64,000 nucleotides of DNA from Frankiales bacterium (lineage in GTDB: Bacteria > Actinomycetota > Actinomycetes > Mycobacteriales > SCTD01), in assembly GCA_025465465.1 (NCBI GenBank), contig JAODND010000046.1, positions 1 to 64,000 of the forward strand. Direction: 5' to 3'. The translations under genes and the position numbers were made by a program. A model generated the notes under the pieces. It was not told the DNA's origin, did not search any database, and saw only the letters and a program-made list of their open reading frames with translations. The first letter of the stretch is position 1. Each line of letters opens with the position of its first letter. This document shows positions 8,425-18,536 of this stretch, piece after piece.

Positions 8425-9617
8425 GCGAGGGCTCGCACCATGGCTCCGGTGATCACCGCGATGTCCTCCGTCGTGCAGACATAGGGCGGCATCGTGTAGA
8501 CGAGCCGTCCGAAGGGCCGTACCCACGCGCCCTCAGCGACGAGTCTGGGCTGCAGCACCGACATGTCGCAGTCCTGCTCGAGCTCGATGACCCCGATCGC
8601 GCCCATGACCCGCACCTCGGCCACGCCCGGCAGGTCGGCTGCGGGCGCCAATCCGTCGTACAGCTCCTGACTGATCCTGCCCACGGTCCCGCGCCAGTCC
8701 TGGTCGAGCAGCAGCTCGACCGAGGCGCGGGCCACCGCGCACGCGAGCGGGTTGGCCATGAACGTCGGCCCGTGCATGAAGGCGCCGCCGATCCGCTCCC
8801 CGAGCTCGTCGGTGGTGAGCACCGCGCCGAGGGTCATGGTGCCGCCCGTGAGCGCCTTGCCGACGCACATGACGTCGGGGCGGACGTGCGCGTGGTCCAT
8901 GCCCCACAGCTGTCCGGTCCGCCCGAACCCGGTGGCGATCTCGTCGAACACCACGAGTACGCCGGCGGCGCGCGCGAGCCCGACGAGCTCGGCGAGCCAG
9001 GTCGGGTCGTACCAGCGCATTCCGCCGGCGCCCTGGACGATGGGCTCGACGATCACGCAGGCCAACGGTCGGGTCAGCGCCGCGCGCACCTCGTCGAGGT
9101 CGCCGTCGTGGCGCTCCGACGGGGGCTTGGACACGAAGACCTGCTCGACCACGTGGCCGCGGAACAACCCGTGCATGCCGTCCGGGTCGGTGACCGACAT
9201 CGCGCCGGCGGTGTCTCCGTGGTAGCCGCCGCGGACGGTGAGGACCCTTGGCACGCCGGTGGCCTGGACGCACATCTTGAGCGCGACCTCGACGGCGACC
9301 GACCCGGAGTCGGCGAAGAAGACCCGGTCGAAGCCGGTGATCCCGGTGAGCAGCTCGGCCAGCTCGACGGCCGGGGCGTGCGTCAGCCCGCCGAACATGA
9401 CGTGCGCGAACCGGTCGACCTGCGCGTGCAGGGCCGCGTCCAGCACCGGGTGCCGGTAGCCGTGGATCGCGGCCCACCACGACGACATCCCGTCGACGAC
9501 GGTGCGGCCGTCGTCGAGGGTGAGGCGGACGCCGTCCGCAGCGACGACCGCGAAGAGGGGATCGGCCCGGGGTGGTGCGTAGGGGTGCCAGAGGACCCGC
9601 TGGTCGCGGGCCGTCAG
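8421..9617 (-). CDS. bioA: Adenosylmethionine-8-amino-7-oxononanoate transaminase
   Basis: [37 protein letters not shown]; upstream in-frame VLWHPYAPP requires a non-ATG/GTG start (CTG at 9617 proposed). Confidence 0.92.
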   Translation of the reverse strand: MTARDQRVLWHPYAPPRADPLFAVVAADGVRLTLDDGRTVVDGMSSWWAAIHGYRHPVLDAALHAQVDRFAHVMFGGLTHAPAVELAELLTGITGFDRVFFADSGSVAVEVALKMCVQATGVPRVLTVRGGYHGDTAGAMSVTDPDGMHGLFRGHVVEQVFVSKPPSERHDGDLDEVRAALTRPLACVIVEPIVQGAGGMRWYDPTWLAELVGLARAAGVLVVFDEIATGFGRTGQLWGMDHAHVRPDVMCVGKALTGGTMTLGAVLTTDELGERIGGAFMHGPTFMANPLACAVARASVELLLDQDWRGTVGRISQELYDGLAPAADLPGVAEVRVMGAIGVIELEQDCDMSVLQPRLVAEGAWVRPFGRLVYTMPPYVCTTEDIAVITGAMVRALA

Positions 9618-10642
9618 AGACTGGATGACAGCCCCTTCAGCGGCATCTTGAGGTCCTGCAGCATGTCGAGGTCCTCGGTCGCGGGACGGCCGAGCGTCGT
9701 GAGGTAGTTTCCGACGATGACGGCGTTGATGCCGCCGAGCATGCCGTCCTTCGCCAGGTCCCCGAGGGTGATCTCACGGCCGCCGGCGAAGCGCAGGATG
9801 GTGCGGGGCAGCGCCAGCCGGAAGGTCGCGATGGCCCGCAGCGCGTCGTTCGCGGCCATCACTGGCAGGTCCCCGAAGGGCGTCCCGGGGCGGGGGTTGA
9901 GGAAGTTCAGCGGTACCTCGTCGGGCTCCAGTGCGGCCAGCTGCGCAGCGAACTCCGCGCGCTGCTCGAGCGTCTCGCCCATGCCGAGGATGCCGCCGCA
10001 GCAGACCTCCATGCCGGCCGCGCGCACCATCGACAGCGTGTCGAAGCGCTCCTCCCAGGTGTGCGTCGTGACGACGTTCGGGAAGTGCGAGCGGGCGGTC
10101 TCGAGGTTGTGGTTGTAGCGGTGCACGCCGATCGCGGCGAGCTCGTCGACCTGCTCCTGCGTGAGCATGCCGAGGCTGCACGCGACCTGGATGTCGACGG
10201 CCTCGCGGATGGCCGTGACGCCCTCGCGCACCTGGGTCATCAGCCGCGCGTCCGGGCCCCTCACCGCAGCGACGATGCAGAACTCGGTCGCCCCGGTCGC
10301 GCGGGTCTCGACCGCAGCCTTGACCAGCGACGGGATGTCGAGCCACGCCGCCCGCACCGGCGACGGGAACAGCCCGGACTGCGAGCAGAAGTGGCAGTCC
10401 TCCGGGCAGCCGCCGGTCTTCAGGCTGATGATGCCCTCGACCTCGACCTCGGGCCCGCACCACGCCATCCTGACCTCGTGGGCGAGCTGCAGCAGCTCAG
10501 GCAGCCGGTCGTCCGGGAGCTGCAGGCACGCGAGCGCTTGGCTCTCGGTCAGCCCCACCCCGCGCTCGAGCACCTGCTCACGCGCGAGTTCCAACACATC
10601 CACCAGCAGCTCAGTCACGCCCCCCAGTCTGTCAGGCCCCAC
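9614..10642 (-). CDS. bioB: Biotin synthase
   Basis: Radical SAM motif [37 protein letters not shown]. Confidence 0.97.
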   Translation of the reverse strand: MGPDRLGGVTELLVDVLELAREQVLERGVGLTESQALACLQLPDDRLPELLQLAHEVRMAWCGPEVEVEGIISLKTGGCPEDCHFCSQSGLFPSPVRAAWLDIPSLVKAAVETRATGATEFCIVAAVRGPDARLMTQVREGVTAIREAVDIQVACSLGMLTQEQVDELAAIGVHRYNHNLETARSHFPNVVTTHTWEERFDTLSMVRAAGMEVCCGGILGMGETLEQRAEFAAQLAALEPDEVPLNFLNPRPGTPFGDLPVMAANDALRAIATFRLALPRTILRFAGGREITLGDLAKDGMLGGINAVIVGNYLTTLGRPATEDLDMLQDLKMPLKGLSSSL

Positions 10643-10679
10643 CCCCGTCGATGTGAAGGGATGGGGTCACCTCCATGGG

Positions 10680-11399
10680 TCAGGGGTCCCAGCGGGTGCG
10701 GAAGGCGCGGGGGTTCCAGCTGCCGCCGAGCTGGGGGCACAACGAGGCGCGGGCAACCTCGAGGAAGTCGGGCGCCGACGGCGCGCCCGCGGGAAGGGCG
10801 CCGAGCAGCGGCCGGGCGGCCAGCATCTCGAGGTCGCGCAGGTTCGAGCGCTCGGCCGGCCCGGGCGCGGTCGGCCACGACCCGATCACGAGCCCTTCGA
10901 GCAGCACGCCGCGGTGGGCCAGCGCCTCGAGCGTGAGGGCTGTGTGGTTCAGGGTCCCGAGCGCCGGATCGACCACGACGAGCACCCGCGCCCCGAGCGC
11001 CTTGGCCATGTCGGCGAGCGTGAGGCCGTCGTCGTCGTACCTGACCAGCAGCCCGCCAGCGCCCTCGACGAGCACGAGGTCCTCGGTGAGGCCCAGCAAC
11101 AGGTCGTAGAGCCGCGCCGGGTCCAGTGGTGGTCGGCCGGACGCCCGCGCCGCGGCTGCCGGGGAGAGCGGGTCGGGATACCTGACCAGCTCGTGGCAGG
11201 CCACGGGTCCCGCGAGCCGCCCGACCTCAGCCAGGTCGCCAGGCTCGTCGTCGGCGACTCCGGTCTGCCCGGGCTTCACGACTGCCACGGAGCCGCGCTG
11301 GAGCCCGAGGGCGGCTAGCGCCGCGGTGACAACGGTCTTTCCGACGTCGGTGCTCGTGCCCGTGACGAACAGCACGCCAGCAGTCCCCTCCCAGCTCAC
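10680..11399 (-). CDS. bioD: Dethiobiotin synthase
   Basis: VTGTSTDVGKTVVTAALAA, VEGAGGLLVRYD. Confidence 0.93.
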   Translation of the reverse strand: MSWEGTAGVLFVTGTSTDVGKTVVTAALAALGLQRGSVAVVKPGQTGVADDEPGDLAEVGRLAGPVACHELVRYPDPLSPAAAARASGRPPLDPARLYDLLLGLTEDLVLVEGAGGLLVRYDDDGLTLADMAKALGARVLVVVDPALGTLNHTALTLEALAHRGVLLEGLVIGSWPTAPGPAERSNLRDLEMLAARPLLGALPAGAPSAPDFLEVARASLCPQLGGSWNPRAFRTRWDP

Positions 11400-11506
11400 C
11401 GCAGATGTTCAGCCCGGGTTTACCCGGGGCACAGAACCGCTGCCGAGAGTGGAGCGTCTCACCTGCACGACGAGACACTCCCCCCGACCCTGCAAGGAGG
11501 CACGCG

Positions 11507-11827
11507 ATGACGGTCAGCTATGCGGACGAGACCGCCTTCCAGACGGCCGACCCCCGCCGTCGTACCAGCGACGAGATCGACTTCGGCGCCACCTGGCGGG
11601 CGGCGGGTTCGGATGACGCCTGGCGGCTGGCGTGGCTCCGCGAGACCGGTGAGCTGTACCTCTGCGAGTCCGGCGGCTACCCCGGCCCCAGCCAGCACGT
11701 GCGCGTGGTCGCGGTGATCCCCGCCGAGCACGATCTCGACCACCTGCTCGACGGCTGGCGTGACCACCGCCACGACGAGGACGGGCTCGCCTGGCTGCGG
11801 GCTCGCCTCAGCCCTCAGGCGGCCTGA
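11507..11827 (+). CDS. Conserved hypothetical protein
   Basis: 106-aa ORF with RBS-like AAGGAGG 5'; between bioD and bioF on the opposite strand. Confidence 0.65.
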   Translation: MTVSYADETAFQTADPRRRTSDEIDFGATWRAAGSDDAWRLAWLRETGELYLCESGGYPGPSQHVRVVAVIPAEHDLDHLLDGWRDHRHDEDGLAWLRARLSPQAA

Positions 11828-12923
11828 GCGCCGATCGGACGACCGCAGCGGCTCGCGCGACCTCGGCGCTGGTGAGGTCTGCGCGGGCCGTCACGCGCAG
11901 GCAGGCCTCACCGACCGGCACGGACGGCGGCCGGAAGCAGCCGACGAGCACCCTCTCGGCGCGGCAGCGGTCGCGTGCCTCGGACGCGAGGAACGGGTCC
12001 CCGACGAGCAGCCGCACGACCGCCCCGGGCGTCGGCTCGACGTCGAGGGCCGCGGCCAGCGACGCACCGACCGCAGCCAGCAGGCCGATCCGCTCGTCGG
12101 TCACCAGGTCGAGGGCCGCCAGCGCGGCGCCCACGGATGCCGGTGCGAGTCCCGTGTCGAACACGAAGGACCGCGCGGTGTCCACCAGGTGGTCGCGCAG
12201 CGCCGCGGGACCCAGGACCGCGCCGCCCTGGGCGCCGAGTGCCTTCGACAGCGTGACCGTCCGGACGACGTCGGGCTCGCGGTCGAGGCCGAGCAGCGCG
12301 CAGGCACCTGCGCCCTGCGGTCCGAGCACCCCCAGGCCGTGCGCCTCGTCCACGACCAGAAGTGCCCCGTGTCGCCGTACGACATCGTGCAGCGCCACCA
12401 GCGGTGCCAGCGTGCCGTCGACGCTGAACACGGCATCGGTGACCACCACCGCCCGCCCGGCCCAGCCGGCGAGCGCGGTCTCGACCGCGGCGACGTCGCC
12501 GTGCGCGACGACCTGAACCGTGGCCCGGGACAGCCGGCAGGCGTCGATCAGCGAGGCGTGGTTGCCGCGGTCGCTCACGACGAGCGTGCCCGGGCCCGCG
12601 AGCGTCGTCACCGCACCGAGGTTGGCGAGGTAGCCGGAGGAGAAGACCAGGGCCGTCTCCGCCCCGCAGCGGGCCGCGAGCGCCTCCTCCAGCGCCAGGT
12701 GCAAGGAGGTCGTGCCGGTGACCAGACGGGAGCCCGTCGAGCCTGCCCCGAAGCGGCGCGCCGCCTCGACGGCGCCGTCGACCACGACGGGGTGCCGGGC
12801 CAGCCCGAGGTAGTCGTTGGAGGCCAGGTCGAGCAGCCCCTCCGTCGGGTCGAGCCGGCGTACGAGACCGCGGGCGCGCACCTTCGCCCGTGCCTCGTCG
12901 AGCCACTGCCAGGGATCGCCCAC
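11808..12923 (-). CDS. bioF: 8-amino-7-oxononanoate synthase
   Basis: LDLASNDYLGLARHPVVV, VVDEAHGLGVLGPQGAG, VTLSKALGAQGGAVLG. Confidence 0.94.
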   Translation of the reverse strand: MGDPWQWLDEARAKVRARGLVRRLDPTEGLLDLASNDYLGLARHPVVVDGAVEAARRFGAGSTGSRLVTGTTSLHLALEEALAARCGAETALVFSSGYLANLGAVTTLAGPGTLVVSDRGNHASLIDACRLSRATVQVVAHGDVAAVETALAGWAGRAVVVTDAVFSVDGTLAPLVALHDVVRRHGALLVVDEAHGLGVLGPQGAGACALLGLDREPDVVRTVTLSKALGAQGGAVLGPAALRDHLVDTARSFVFDTGLAPASVGAALAALDLVTDERIGLLAAVGASLAAALDVEPTPGAVVRLLVGDPFLASEARDRCRAERVLVGCFRPPSVPVGEACLRVTARADLTSAEVARAAAVVRSALRPPEG

Positions 12924-12946
12924 GCTGCAACCCTAGGCTTCCGGTC

Positions 12947-14413
12947 GTGTCCACCCTCGCGGAGCTGGTCCGGTCGCGTACCGAGCTGACCCCGCTCGAC
13001 CTCGACCACCTGCAGCGGCTGGTCGCCGAGTGGCAGCTGCTGGCGGACCTCTCCTTCGCCGACCTCGTGCTCTGGGTGCGGACCACCGAGGGCCACTGGC
13101 TCGCCGCGGCCCACATGCGCCCGACGACGGGAGCGACGACCTACCCCGACGACGTGGTGGGCGAGGAGCCCGAGCAGGACCGCCGCCTCGACCTGGCCGC
13201 GAGTTCCGGTACGCGGGTCGAGGAGCACAGCCAGGTACGACGGGAAGCCGTCCCCGTCCGCCGCGGCGAGCGGGTCGTCGGCGTGCTGTCCCGCGACACG
13301 AACCTGGCCTCTGCCCGGGTGCCGTCTCAGCTGGAGCTCGCCTACCTGTCGAGCGCCGGGGAGCTCATGCAGATGGTGGGGGAGGGCACGTTCCCGTTCC
13401 CGGGGACGGACCCCGACCCCGAGCACTCGCCTCGCGTCGGCGACGGGCTGATGAGGCTGGACCGCACCGGCCACGTCGTCTACGCCTCACCGAACGCGCT
13501 CTCGGCCTACCGGCGCCTCGGGGTGACCGGGGACCTGCTGGGCGCGCACCTCGGTCACACCATCGCTCGGCTGTCCGCGGGGCCCGGACGGCTCGATGAG
13601 CCACGCGGCTCGGCGGCGCTGGCGGCCGCCCTGCGGTTCCGGGAGCCGCGGGAGTCGGAGGTGGAGGCGCGCTCGGCCGTCGTGTCGCTGCGGGCGCTGC
13701 CGCTCGTCCCGGGCGGCGAGCCCCGCGGCGCGCTGGTGCTGGTGCGGGACGTGACCGAGGTACGCCGCCGCGATCGGGCGATCATGGGCAAGGACGCGAC
13801 CATCCGCGAGATCCACCATCGGGTGAAGAACAACCTGCAGACCGTCGCCGCGCTGCTGCGCATGCAGGCCCGCCGGATGACCGACCCGGCCGCACAGGCG
13901 GCCCTGCAGGAGTCGGTGCGCCGGGTGGGGAGCATCGCCGTCGTGCACGAGACCCTGTCGCTGGCCCTCGATGAGGAGGTCGACTTCGACGTCATCGCGG
14001 ACAAGGTGCTGGCGATGTGCGCCGAGATCGCCGCGACAGGGGCGCCCGTGGTCGTCCGCCGGTCGGGGTCCTTCGGGATCCTGCCGGCGGAGGTGGCGAC
14101 CCCCCTGGCCATGACGCTCACCGAGCTGGTGCAGAACGCGGTCGAGCACGCCTACCCGGACGGGCGATCGGGGGAGATCGACGTGCTGGTGACCCGGCAC
14201 GAGGAGCGGCTGGACGTCGACGTGGTCGACGACGGTGCGGGCCTGCCGGAGGGGTTCGACCTGCAGACCAGCACGCGGTTGGGGCTGCAGATCGTGCGCA
14301 CGCTGGTCGCCGGCGAGCTCGGCGGCTCGCTCGCGCTGGAGGCAGGGGAGCCCCGCGGCACCCGAGCGGTGCTCAGCGTGCCGCTGTCACCAGGCTCGGG
14401 GCGGGGCGCTTGA
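12947..14413 (+). CDS. PAS-domain sensor histidine kinase, PdtaS-like (HisKA_2 type)
   Basis: IREIHHRVKNNLQTVAALLRMQARR; ELVQNAVEHAYPDG; DDGAGLPEGFD. Confidence 0.92.
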   Translation: MSTLAELVRSRTELTPLDLDHLQRLVAEWQLLADLSFADLVLWVRTTEGHWLAAAHMRPTTGATTYPDDVVGEEPEQDRRLDLAASSGTRVEEHSQVRREAVPVRRGERVVGVLSRDTNLASARVPSQLELAYLSSAGELMQMVGEGTFPFPGTDPDPEHSPRVGDGLMRLDRTGHVVYASPNALSAYRRLGVTGDLLGAHLGHTIARLSAGPGRLDEPRGSAALAAALRFREPRESEVEARSAVVSLRALPLVPGGEPRGALVLVRDVTEVRRRDRAIMGKDATIREIHHRVKNNLQTVAALLRMQARRMTDPAAQAALQESVRRVGSIAVVHETLSLALDEEVDFDVIADKVLAMCAEIAATGAPVVVRRSGSFGILPAEVATPLAMTLTELVQNAVEHAYPDGRSGEIDVLVTRHEERLDVDVVDDGAGLPEGFDLQTSTRLGLQIVRTLVAGELGGSLALEAGEPRGTRAVLSVPLSPGSGRGA

Positions 14414-14606
14414 GGCCGATGCCGGGGTCCTCGCCGCCGGTCACGTTGCTGAACTTGAGGAAGAGCAGCACCACGGCGGCCGCCACGACGAGCAGGAGCA
14501 GCAACGAGATCACCCGATAGCGCCAGAGCGCAGCCCGCTTCGACGGCGGCTCGGTGGCGACCACCGGCGGATGGACCCAGGCCTCCTTGCCGGCTGCCCT
14601 GGGCAT
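14373..14606 (-). CDS. Small single-TM hypothetical protein
   Basis: 77 aa, strong TM segment VISLLLLLVVAAAVVLLFLKF. Confidence 0.6.
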   Translation of the reverse strand: MPRAAGKEAWVHPPVVATEPPSKRAALWRYRVISLLLLLVVAAAVVLLFLKFSNVTGGEDPGIGLKRPAPSLVTAAR

Positions 14607-14608
14607 CG

Positions 14609-14863
14609 TCAGGCCGTTCGGAGGCGCGTGCTCCTGCGCTTCAGGGCTCGGCGCTCGTCTTCAGAGGTCCCACCCCAGACGCCAGCGTCCTGGCCGGTCT
14701 CGAGGGCCCAGGTCAGGCAGGGCTCCAGGGAGGGGCACCGACGGCAGACGGCCTTGGCCTCGTCCACCTGGGTCGCTGCCGGCCCTGTCGTGCCGATGGG
14801 GAAGAAGAGCTCGGGATCCTGCTCTCGGCAGAGCGCGCTGTGGCGCCAGTCCATGCGATCCAA
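14609..14863 (-). CDS. WhiB-family regulator, WhiB1/WblE-like
   Basis: C...CRRCPSLEPC, GVWGGTSEDERRALKRR. Confidence 0.93.
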   Translation of the reverse strand: MDRMDWRHSALCREQDPELFFPIGTTGPAATQVDEAKAVCRRCPSLEPCLTWALETGQDAGVWGGTSEDERRALKRRSTRLRTA

Positions 14864-14955
14864 CTCCTCGGGCTCGCTGACCGCCCGGGGAGCGGGGCAG
14901 CGTCCGGCCCGACCTGGCCGGCCGGGCTCATGGGGTGCCTGATGGCTCAGGCATT

Positions 14956-14992
14956 GTGACGTGTGTGGGAGAGCTTGTGAAACCTTTCACGA
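14956..14992 (-). promoter_or_regulatory. Tandem CRP-like binding sites upstream of the whiB1-like gene
   Basis: TGTGA-AACCTT-TCACG (14977-14992) and weaker TGTGA-CGTGTG-TGGGA (14956-14971); centres 21 bp apart. Confidence 0.6.
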
Positions 14993-15206
14993 TCTTGCCG
15001 ATCAGTCCACAGACCGGCTGCGTTGCGGGGGCGTCGTGCCCACCCGAACGCGGTTCTACACAATCATCCGTCCCGGGCGTCTGGCAAGGCTTCTGCAACG
15101 CTGTCGAGCCGACAGCTGTGTCGCCTTCGTCACGTCTGGGTCAAGAGATGACGATCTTGCAGCCGTGGGTGTGAGGGGCATCACCCCAGCGGGTGACAGC
15201 GGCGGC

Positions 15207-16121
15207 TCAGACGACGACCTGCAGGGCCCGGGGCACCCGCTTGAGGACCACGGACAACCGGTCACCGAGTTCGTCGCCGTCCAGCTGGAACGGCAGCGGG
15301 CCGTCTGCGGTGAGCGTGAACCCGGGAAGGTCGTGGAGGAGGACCACCCGCTTGCCGTGCGGGCCGCTGCGCAGGATCTGGGACAGGTGGCGCACCACGG
15401 CGAACGCCGGGGTCGAGGTGAGTCCGAACAGGTCCAGTCCGGTGTCGAACGACGCGTCCGGGCAGGGCCGCACCGGTCGGCTCCCGAGATAGGTCCAGGG
15501 GTCTGCGGCGCAGACCAGCGCCAGCGCGAGCCGGAGCGGCTCGGCCGCGCCGGGCAGGTCGAGGGTGAGCAGATGGCCGGGGCCGAACACGTGCTCTCGC
15601 ACCGCCGAGCGGACGTACAGCCCCTGACTCGCGGCCCGGCCCTTGCCCCGGACCCGCTCTACCCGCCGTACCGCCCCGGCGTCGATGCCCAGGCCGGCGT
15701 TGAACGTGAAGTAGCGGTCGTCGGCCAGGCCCAGCCCGATGGTGCGCCGGCGGTCCTCGAGCAGCGCGTCGAGCAGCTGGCTGGTGGCCTCGATGGCGTT
15801 GTTGGGCATCCCCAGCGCGCGGGCGAAGACGTTGGTGCTGCCGGCCGGGACGACGGCCATCGCGGGCAGACCCGGCTGGGGGCCCTCGTGCAGCAGGCCG
15901 TTGACGACCTCGTTGACGGTGCCGTCGCCGCCGAGGGCGACCACGACGTCCAACCCGTCGGCGGTCGCCTGCGCCGCGAGCTCGGTCGCATGGCCGCGGT
16001 GAGTGGTCTCCGCGACGTCGAGCTTCACCTCGCTGGCGAGCGCGTGTGCGAGCACGTCGCGCGCTCGCGCCGTCGTGGTCGTGGCCTTCGGGTTGACCAC
16101 AAGGAGCGCTCGCACCACCAA
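15207..16121 (-). CDS. Diacylglycerol kinase family lipid kinase
   Basis: VNPKATTTT, VVALGGDGTVNEVVNGL, PAGSTNVFARALGMP. Confidence 0.92.
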   Translation of the reverse strand: MVVRALLVVNPKATTTTARARDVLAHALASEVKLDVAETTHRGHATELAAQATADGLDVVVALGGDGTVNEVVNGLLHEGPQPGLPAMAVVPAGSTNVFARALGMPNNAIEATSQLLDALLEDRRRTIGLGLADDRYFTFNAGLGIDAGAVRRVERVRGKGRAASQGLYVRSAVREHVFGPGHLLTLDLPGAAEPLRLALALVCAADPWTYLGSRPVRPCPDASFDTGLDLFGLTSTPAFAVVRHLSQILRSGPHGKRVVLLHDLPGFTLTADGPLPFQLDGDELGDRLSVVLKRVPRALQVVV

Positions 16122-16138
16122 AGGCTAGCCTCGCCGCC

Positions 16139-16501
16139 GTGCCGCTGACCCGCAGACTCGCGCTCCTGCTCGCCGTCGAAGCGCTGGCCCTGGTCGGTGT
16201 GGGCGCGTGGTACGCCGTCGCGAGCCTCGGCGACCGCAGCGAGCGGCTGCCCGCCGAGCTGGGGGCCGGCGCGGCGGTGCTCACCGGTCTCGTCCTCCTG
16301 CTGCTCGCCCGGGGCACCGACCGCGGCCGCGGCTGGGCCCGTTCGCCCGCCGTGGTGCTGAACGTCTTCCCGTTCCCGCTGGCGCTGTCGATGCTGAACG
16401 CCGGCGTCTGGTGGGTTGCCGTCCCGCTGGTGGTCCTGGCCGGGAGCGTGCTCTACCTGTTTGCGACGCCCGAGCTCAGGGAGACGTTTCGGGAGCGCTG
16501 A
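16139..16501 (+). CDS. Hypothetical membrane protein
   Basis: 120 aa with three to four predicted TM segments. Confidence 0.7.
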   Translation: MPLTRRLALLLAVEALALVGVGAWYAVASLGDRSERLPAELGAGAAVLTGLVLLLLARGTDRGRGWARSPAVVLNVFPFPLALSMLNAGVWWVAVPLVVLAGSVLYLFATPELRETFRER

Positions 16502-16502
16502 T

Positions 16503-17372
16503 TCAGTCCTCGGTGAGCAGGCCCTCGCGCAGCTGCGCGAGGGTGCGCGCCAGCAGCCGGGAGACGTGCATCTGGGAGATGCCGAGCTCCCCGGCGATCT
16601 GGGACTGGGTCATGCCACCGAAGAACCGCAGCATCAGGATCCGCTTCTCGCGGGCCGGGAGCCTCTCCAGCAGTGGCTTGAGGGACTCGCGGTACTCCAC
16701 GCCCTCCAGCGCCTCGTCGACCATGCCGAGCGAGTCGGCGACCGCGGGGGAGTCGTCGTCCCCGCCGTCGGGGGCGTCGAGCGACACCGCGGAGTATGCG
16801 TTCGCCGACTCCAGGCCCTCGAGCACCTCCTCCTCGGACAGCCCGAGGTGGCCCGCGAGCTCGGCGACCGTGGGGGCGCGGCCGTTCTTCTGGGACAGCT
16901 CGCTCGTCGCCTTCGTGAGCGCGAGCTTCAGCTCCTGGAGGCGGCGCGGGACGCGGATGGCCCAGCCCTTGTCTCGGAAGTGCCGCTTGATCTCGCCGAC
17001 GATGGTCGGGGTCGCATACGTGGAGAACTCCACGCCACGCTCGAGGTCGAAGCGGTCGACCGACTTGATGAGGCCGATGGTGGCGACCTGGACGAGGTCG
17101 TCGAGCATCTCGCCGCGGTTGCGGAACCGGCGGGCGAGGTATTCCACCAGGGGCAGGTGCAGCTCGACCAGCTGGTCGCGCAGCCGGGCCCGCTGCGCGT
17201 CGTCCTCGGGGAGCGCGTTGAGCTGGACGAACAGGGCGCGGGCGCGGGTGCGATCCGCCGCGAGGCGCTGGTTGCGACCGGACGTGAGCTCCTCGGTCGC
17301 GGCGGCCACGTCCGGGTCTGTGGCGTCGACCTCGACCTCGTCCGTGCTGGGGGGCGGGGGAGGCGTCGTCAC
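16503..17372 (-). CDS. RNA polymerase sigma factor, SigB/SigF/SigG subfamily
   Basis: DDLVQVATIGLIKSVDRFDLERGVEFSTYATPTIVGEIKRHFRDKGW; LGISQMHVSRLLARTL. Confidence 0.94.
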   Translation of the reverse strand: MTTPPPPPSTDEVEVDATDPDVAAATEELTSGRNQRLAADRTRARALFVQLNALPEDDAQRARLRDQLVELHLPLVEYLARRFRNRGEMLDDLVQVATIGLIKSVDRFDLERGVEFSTYATPTIVGEIKRHFRDKGWAIRVPRRLQELKLALTKATSELSQKNGRAPTVAELAGHLGLSEEEVLEGLESANAYSAVSLDAPDGGDDDSPAVADSLGMVDEALEGVEYRESLKPLLERLPAREKRILMLRFFGGMTQSQIAGELGISQMHVSRLLARTLAQLREGLLTED

Positions 17373-17773
17373 CGGACCGGCGCCTGCAGGTCTGCGCGGG
17401 TCTTGCGGAGCGACAGGGTGACGACCTTCTCGCCGTCGACCGAGCTGTCGACCTCACCGGCGAGGGCGGTCAGGACCGTCCAGGCGAAGGTGTCGCGCGA
17501 GGGGAGGGCGCCGTCGACGGTGGGCACGCTGACGGCCACCGCCATCACGTCGCCACCGAGCTCGAAGCGGCAGGTCAGGTCGGCGCCCGCGACGGCCTGG
17601 GACAGCAGCATCGCGCAGGCCTCGTCGACCGCGATCCGGAGGTCCTCGATGTCGTCGATCGTGAAGTCGAGTCGGGACGCGAGTGACGCGGTCGCGGTGC
17701 GCAGCACCGACAGGTAGGCCCCCTGTGCCGGGAGCCTCAAGACCACCGTGTCGTCGCGGTCGGTCGCGGTCAA
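17369..17773 (-). CDS. ATP-binding anti-sigma factor (RsbW-like)
   Basis: RIAVDEACAMLL N-box, co-transcribed with the sigma factor; TTG start inferred. Confidence 0.82.
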   Translation of the reverse strand: MTATDRDDTVVLRLPAQGAYLSVLRTATASLASRLDFTIDDIEDLRIAVDEACAMLLSQAVAGADLTCRFELGGDVMAVAVSVPTVDGALPSRDTFAWTVLTALAGEVDSSVDGEKVVTLSLRKTRADLQAPVR

Positions 17774-17883
17774 CGTTCCCCCGTCTCGTCGTCGTGATCT
17801 TCGTCGGCAAACCTGCCCCTGAGGTGAGCGTCCTACACCTGTGATGTGGATCAAGCGCCGGGGTGACCTGAGAGGCTGCCGAC

Positions 17884-18234
17884 GTGACTGATCCGGACGC
17901 CGCACCCCGCATGGCTGGCCCGCTGGCGATGGTTGCCGTCGGCGGCGTCGGCGGCAGCCTGACCCGCTACGGCCTGGTCGAGGCAGCTCCCCATCTGCTC
18001 ACGACGCTCGCCATCAACGTGCTCGGCGCCTTCCTGCTGGGTTGCCTCGTGGCGCGGCGGCCGGCCGGGCACTGGTCCCGGCCGCTGCTCGGCACCGGGT
18101 TCCTGGGCGGGTTCACGACCATGTCGGCTTTGGCGGTGCAGACGGTGACGTCGTCGGCAGGTCCGGCGGTCGGCTACCTCGCGGCCTCGATGGTCCTCGG
18201 CGTCGCGGCTGCCGTCGTCGGGCTGCGGACGTGA
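17884..18234 (+). CDS. crcB: Fluoride efflux transporter CrcB (first copy)
   Basis: GGVGGSLTRYGL, NVLGAFLLGCL, GTGFLGGFTTMSALAVQ. Confidence 0.92.
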   Translation: MTDPDAAPRMAGPLAMVAVGGVGGSLTRYGLVEAAPHLLTTLAINVLGAFLLGCLVARRPAGHWSRPLLGTGFLGGFTTMSALAVQTVTSSAGPAVGYLAASMVLGVAAAVVGLRT

Positions 18235-18536
18235 TCGCGCTGCTGGTCGCCCTGGGTGCGTCCGTCGGGGCCCCCTTGCGGTTCCTCGTCGCGCAGTGGC
18301 TGCCGGGGCCACGGGCGACGCTGCTCGTGAACGTGGCCGGCAGCGCGGTGCTCGGGCTGCTCGTGCACCCGTCGGCCTCCTCGTACGCCCTGGTGGGGAC
18401 AGGCTTCTGCGGTGCGCTCACGACCTTCTCGGCCTTCGCGGTGGAGGCGGCGCAGACCCGCTCCTGGCGCTACGTCGCGACCACGATCGTCTTGTGCCTC
18501 GGCGCAGCGGCGCTCGGTCGCTACGTCGCCGGTTGA
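18231..18536 (+). CDS. crcB: Fluoride efflux transporter CrcB (second copy)
   Basis: GASVGAPLRFLV, NVAGSAVLGLL, GTGFCGALTTFSAFAVE; GTG start overlapping the previous stop. Confidence 0.92.
   Translation: MIALLVALGASVGAPLRFLVAQWLPGPRATLLVNVAGSAVLGLLVHPSASSYALVGTGFCGALTTFSAFAVEAAQTRSWRYVATTIVLCLGAAALGRYVAG

Noticed and set aside
17820-17884. Possible fluoride riboswitch upstream of crcB
   Set aside because: Short leader with no recognisable crcB-motif pseudoknot; cannot be supported by eye
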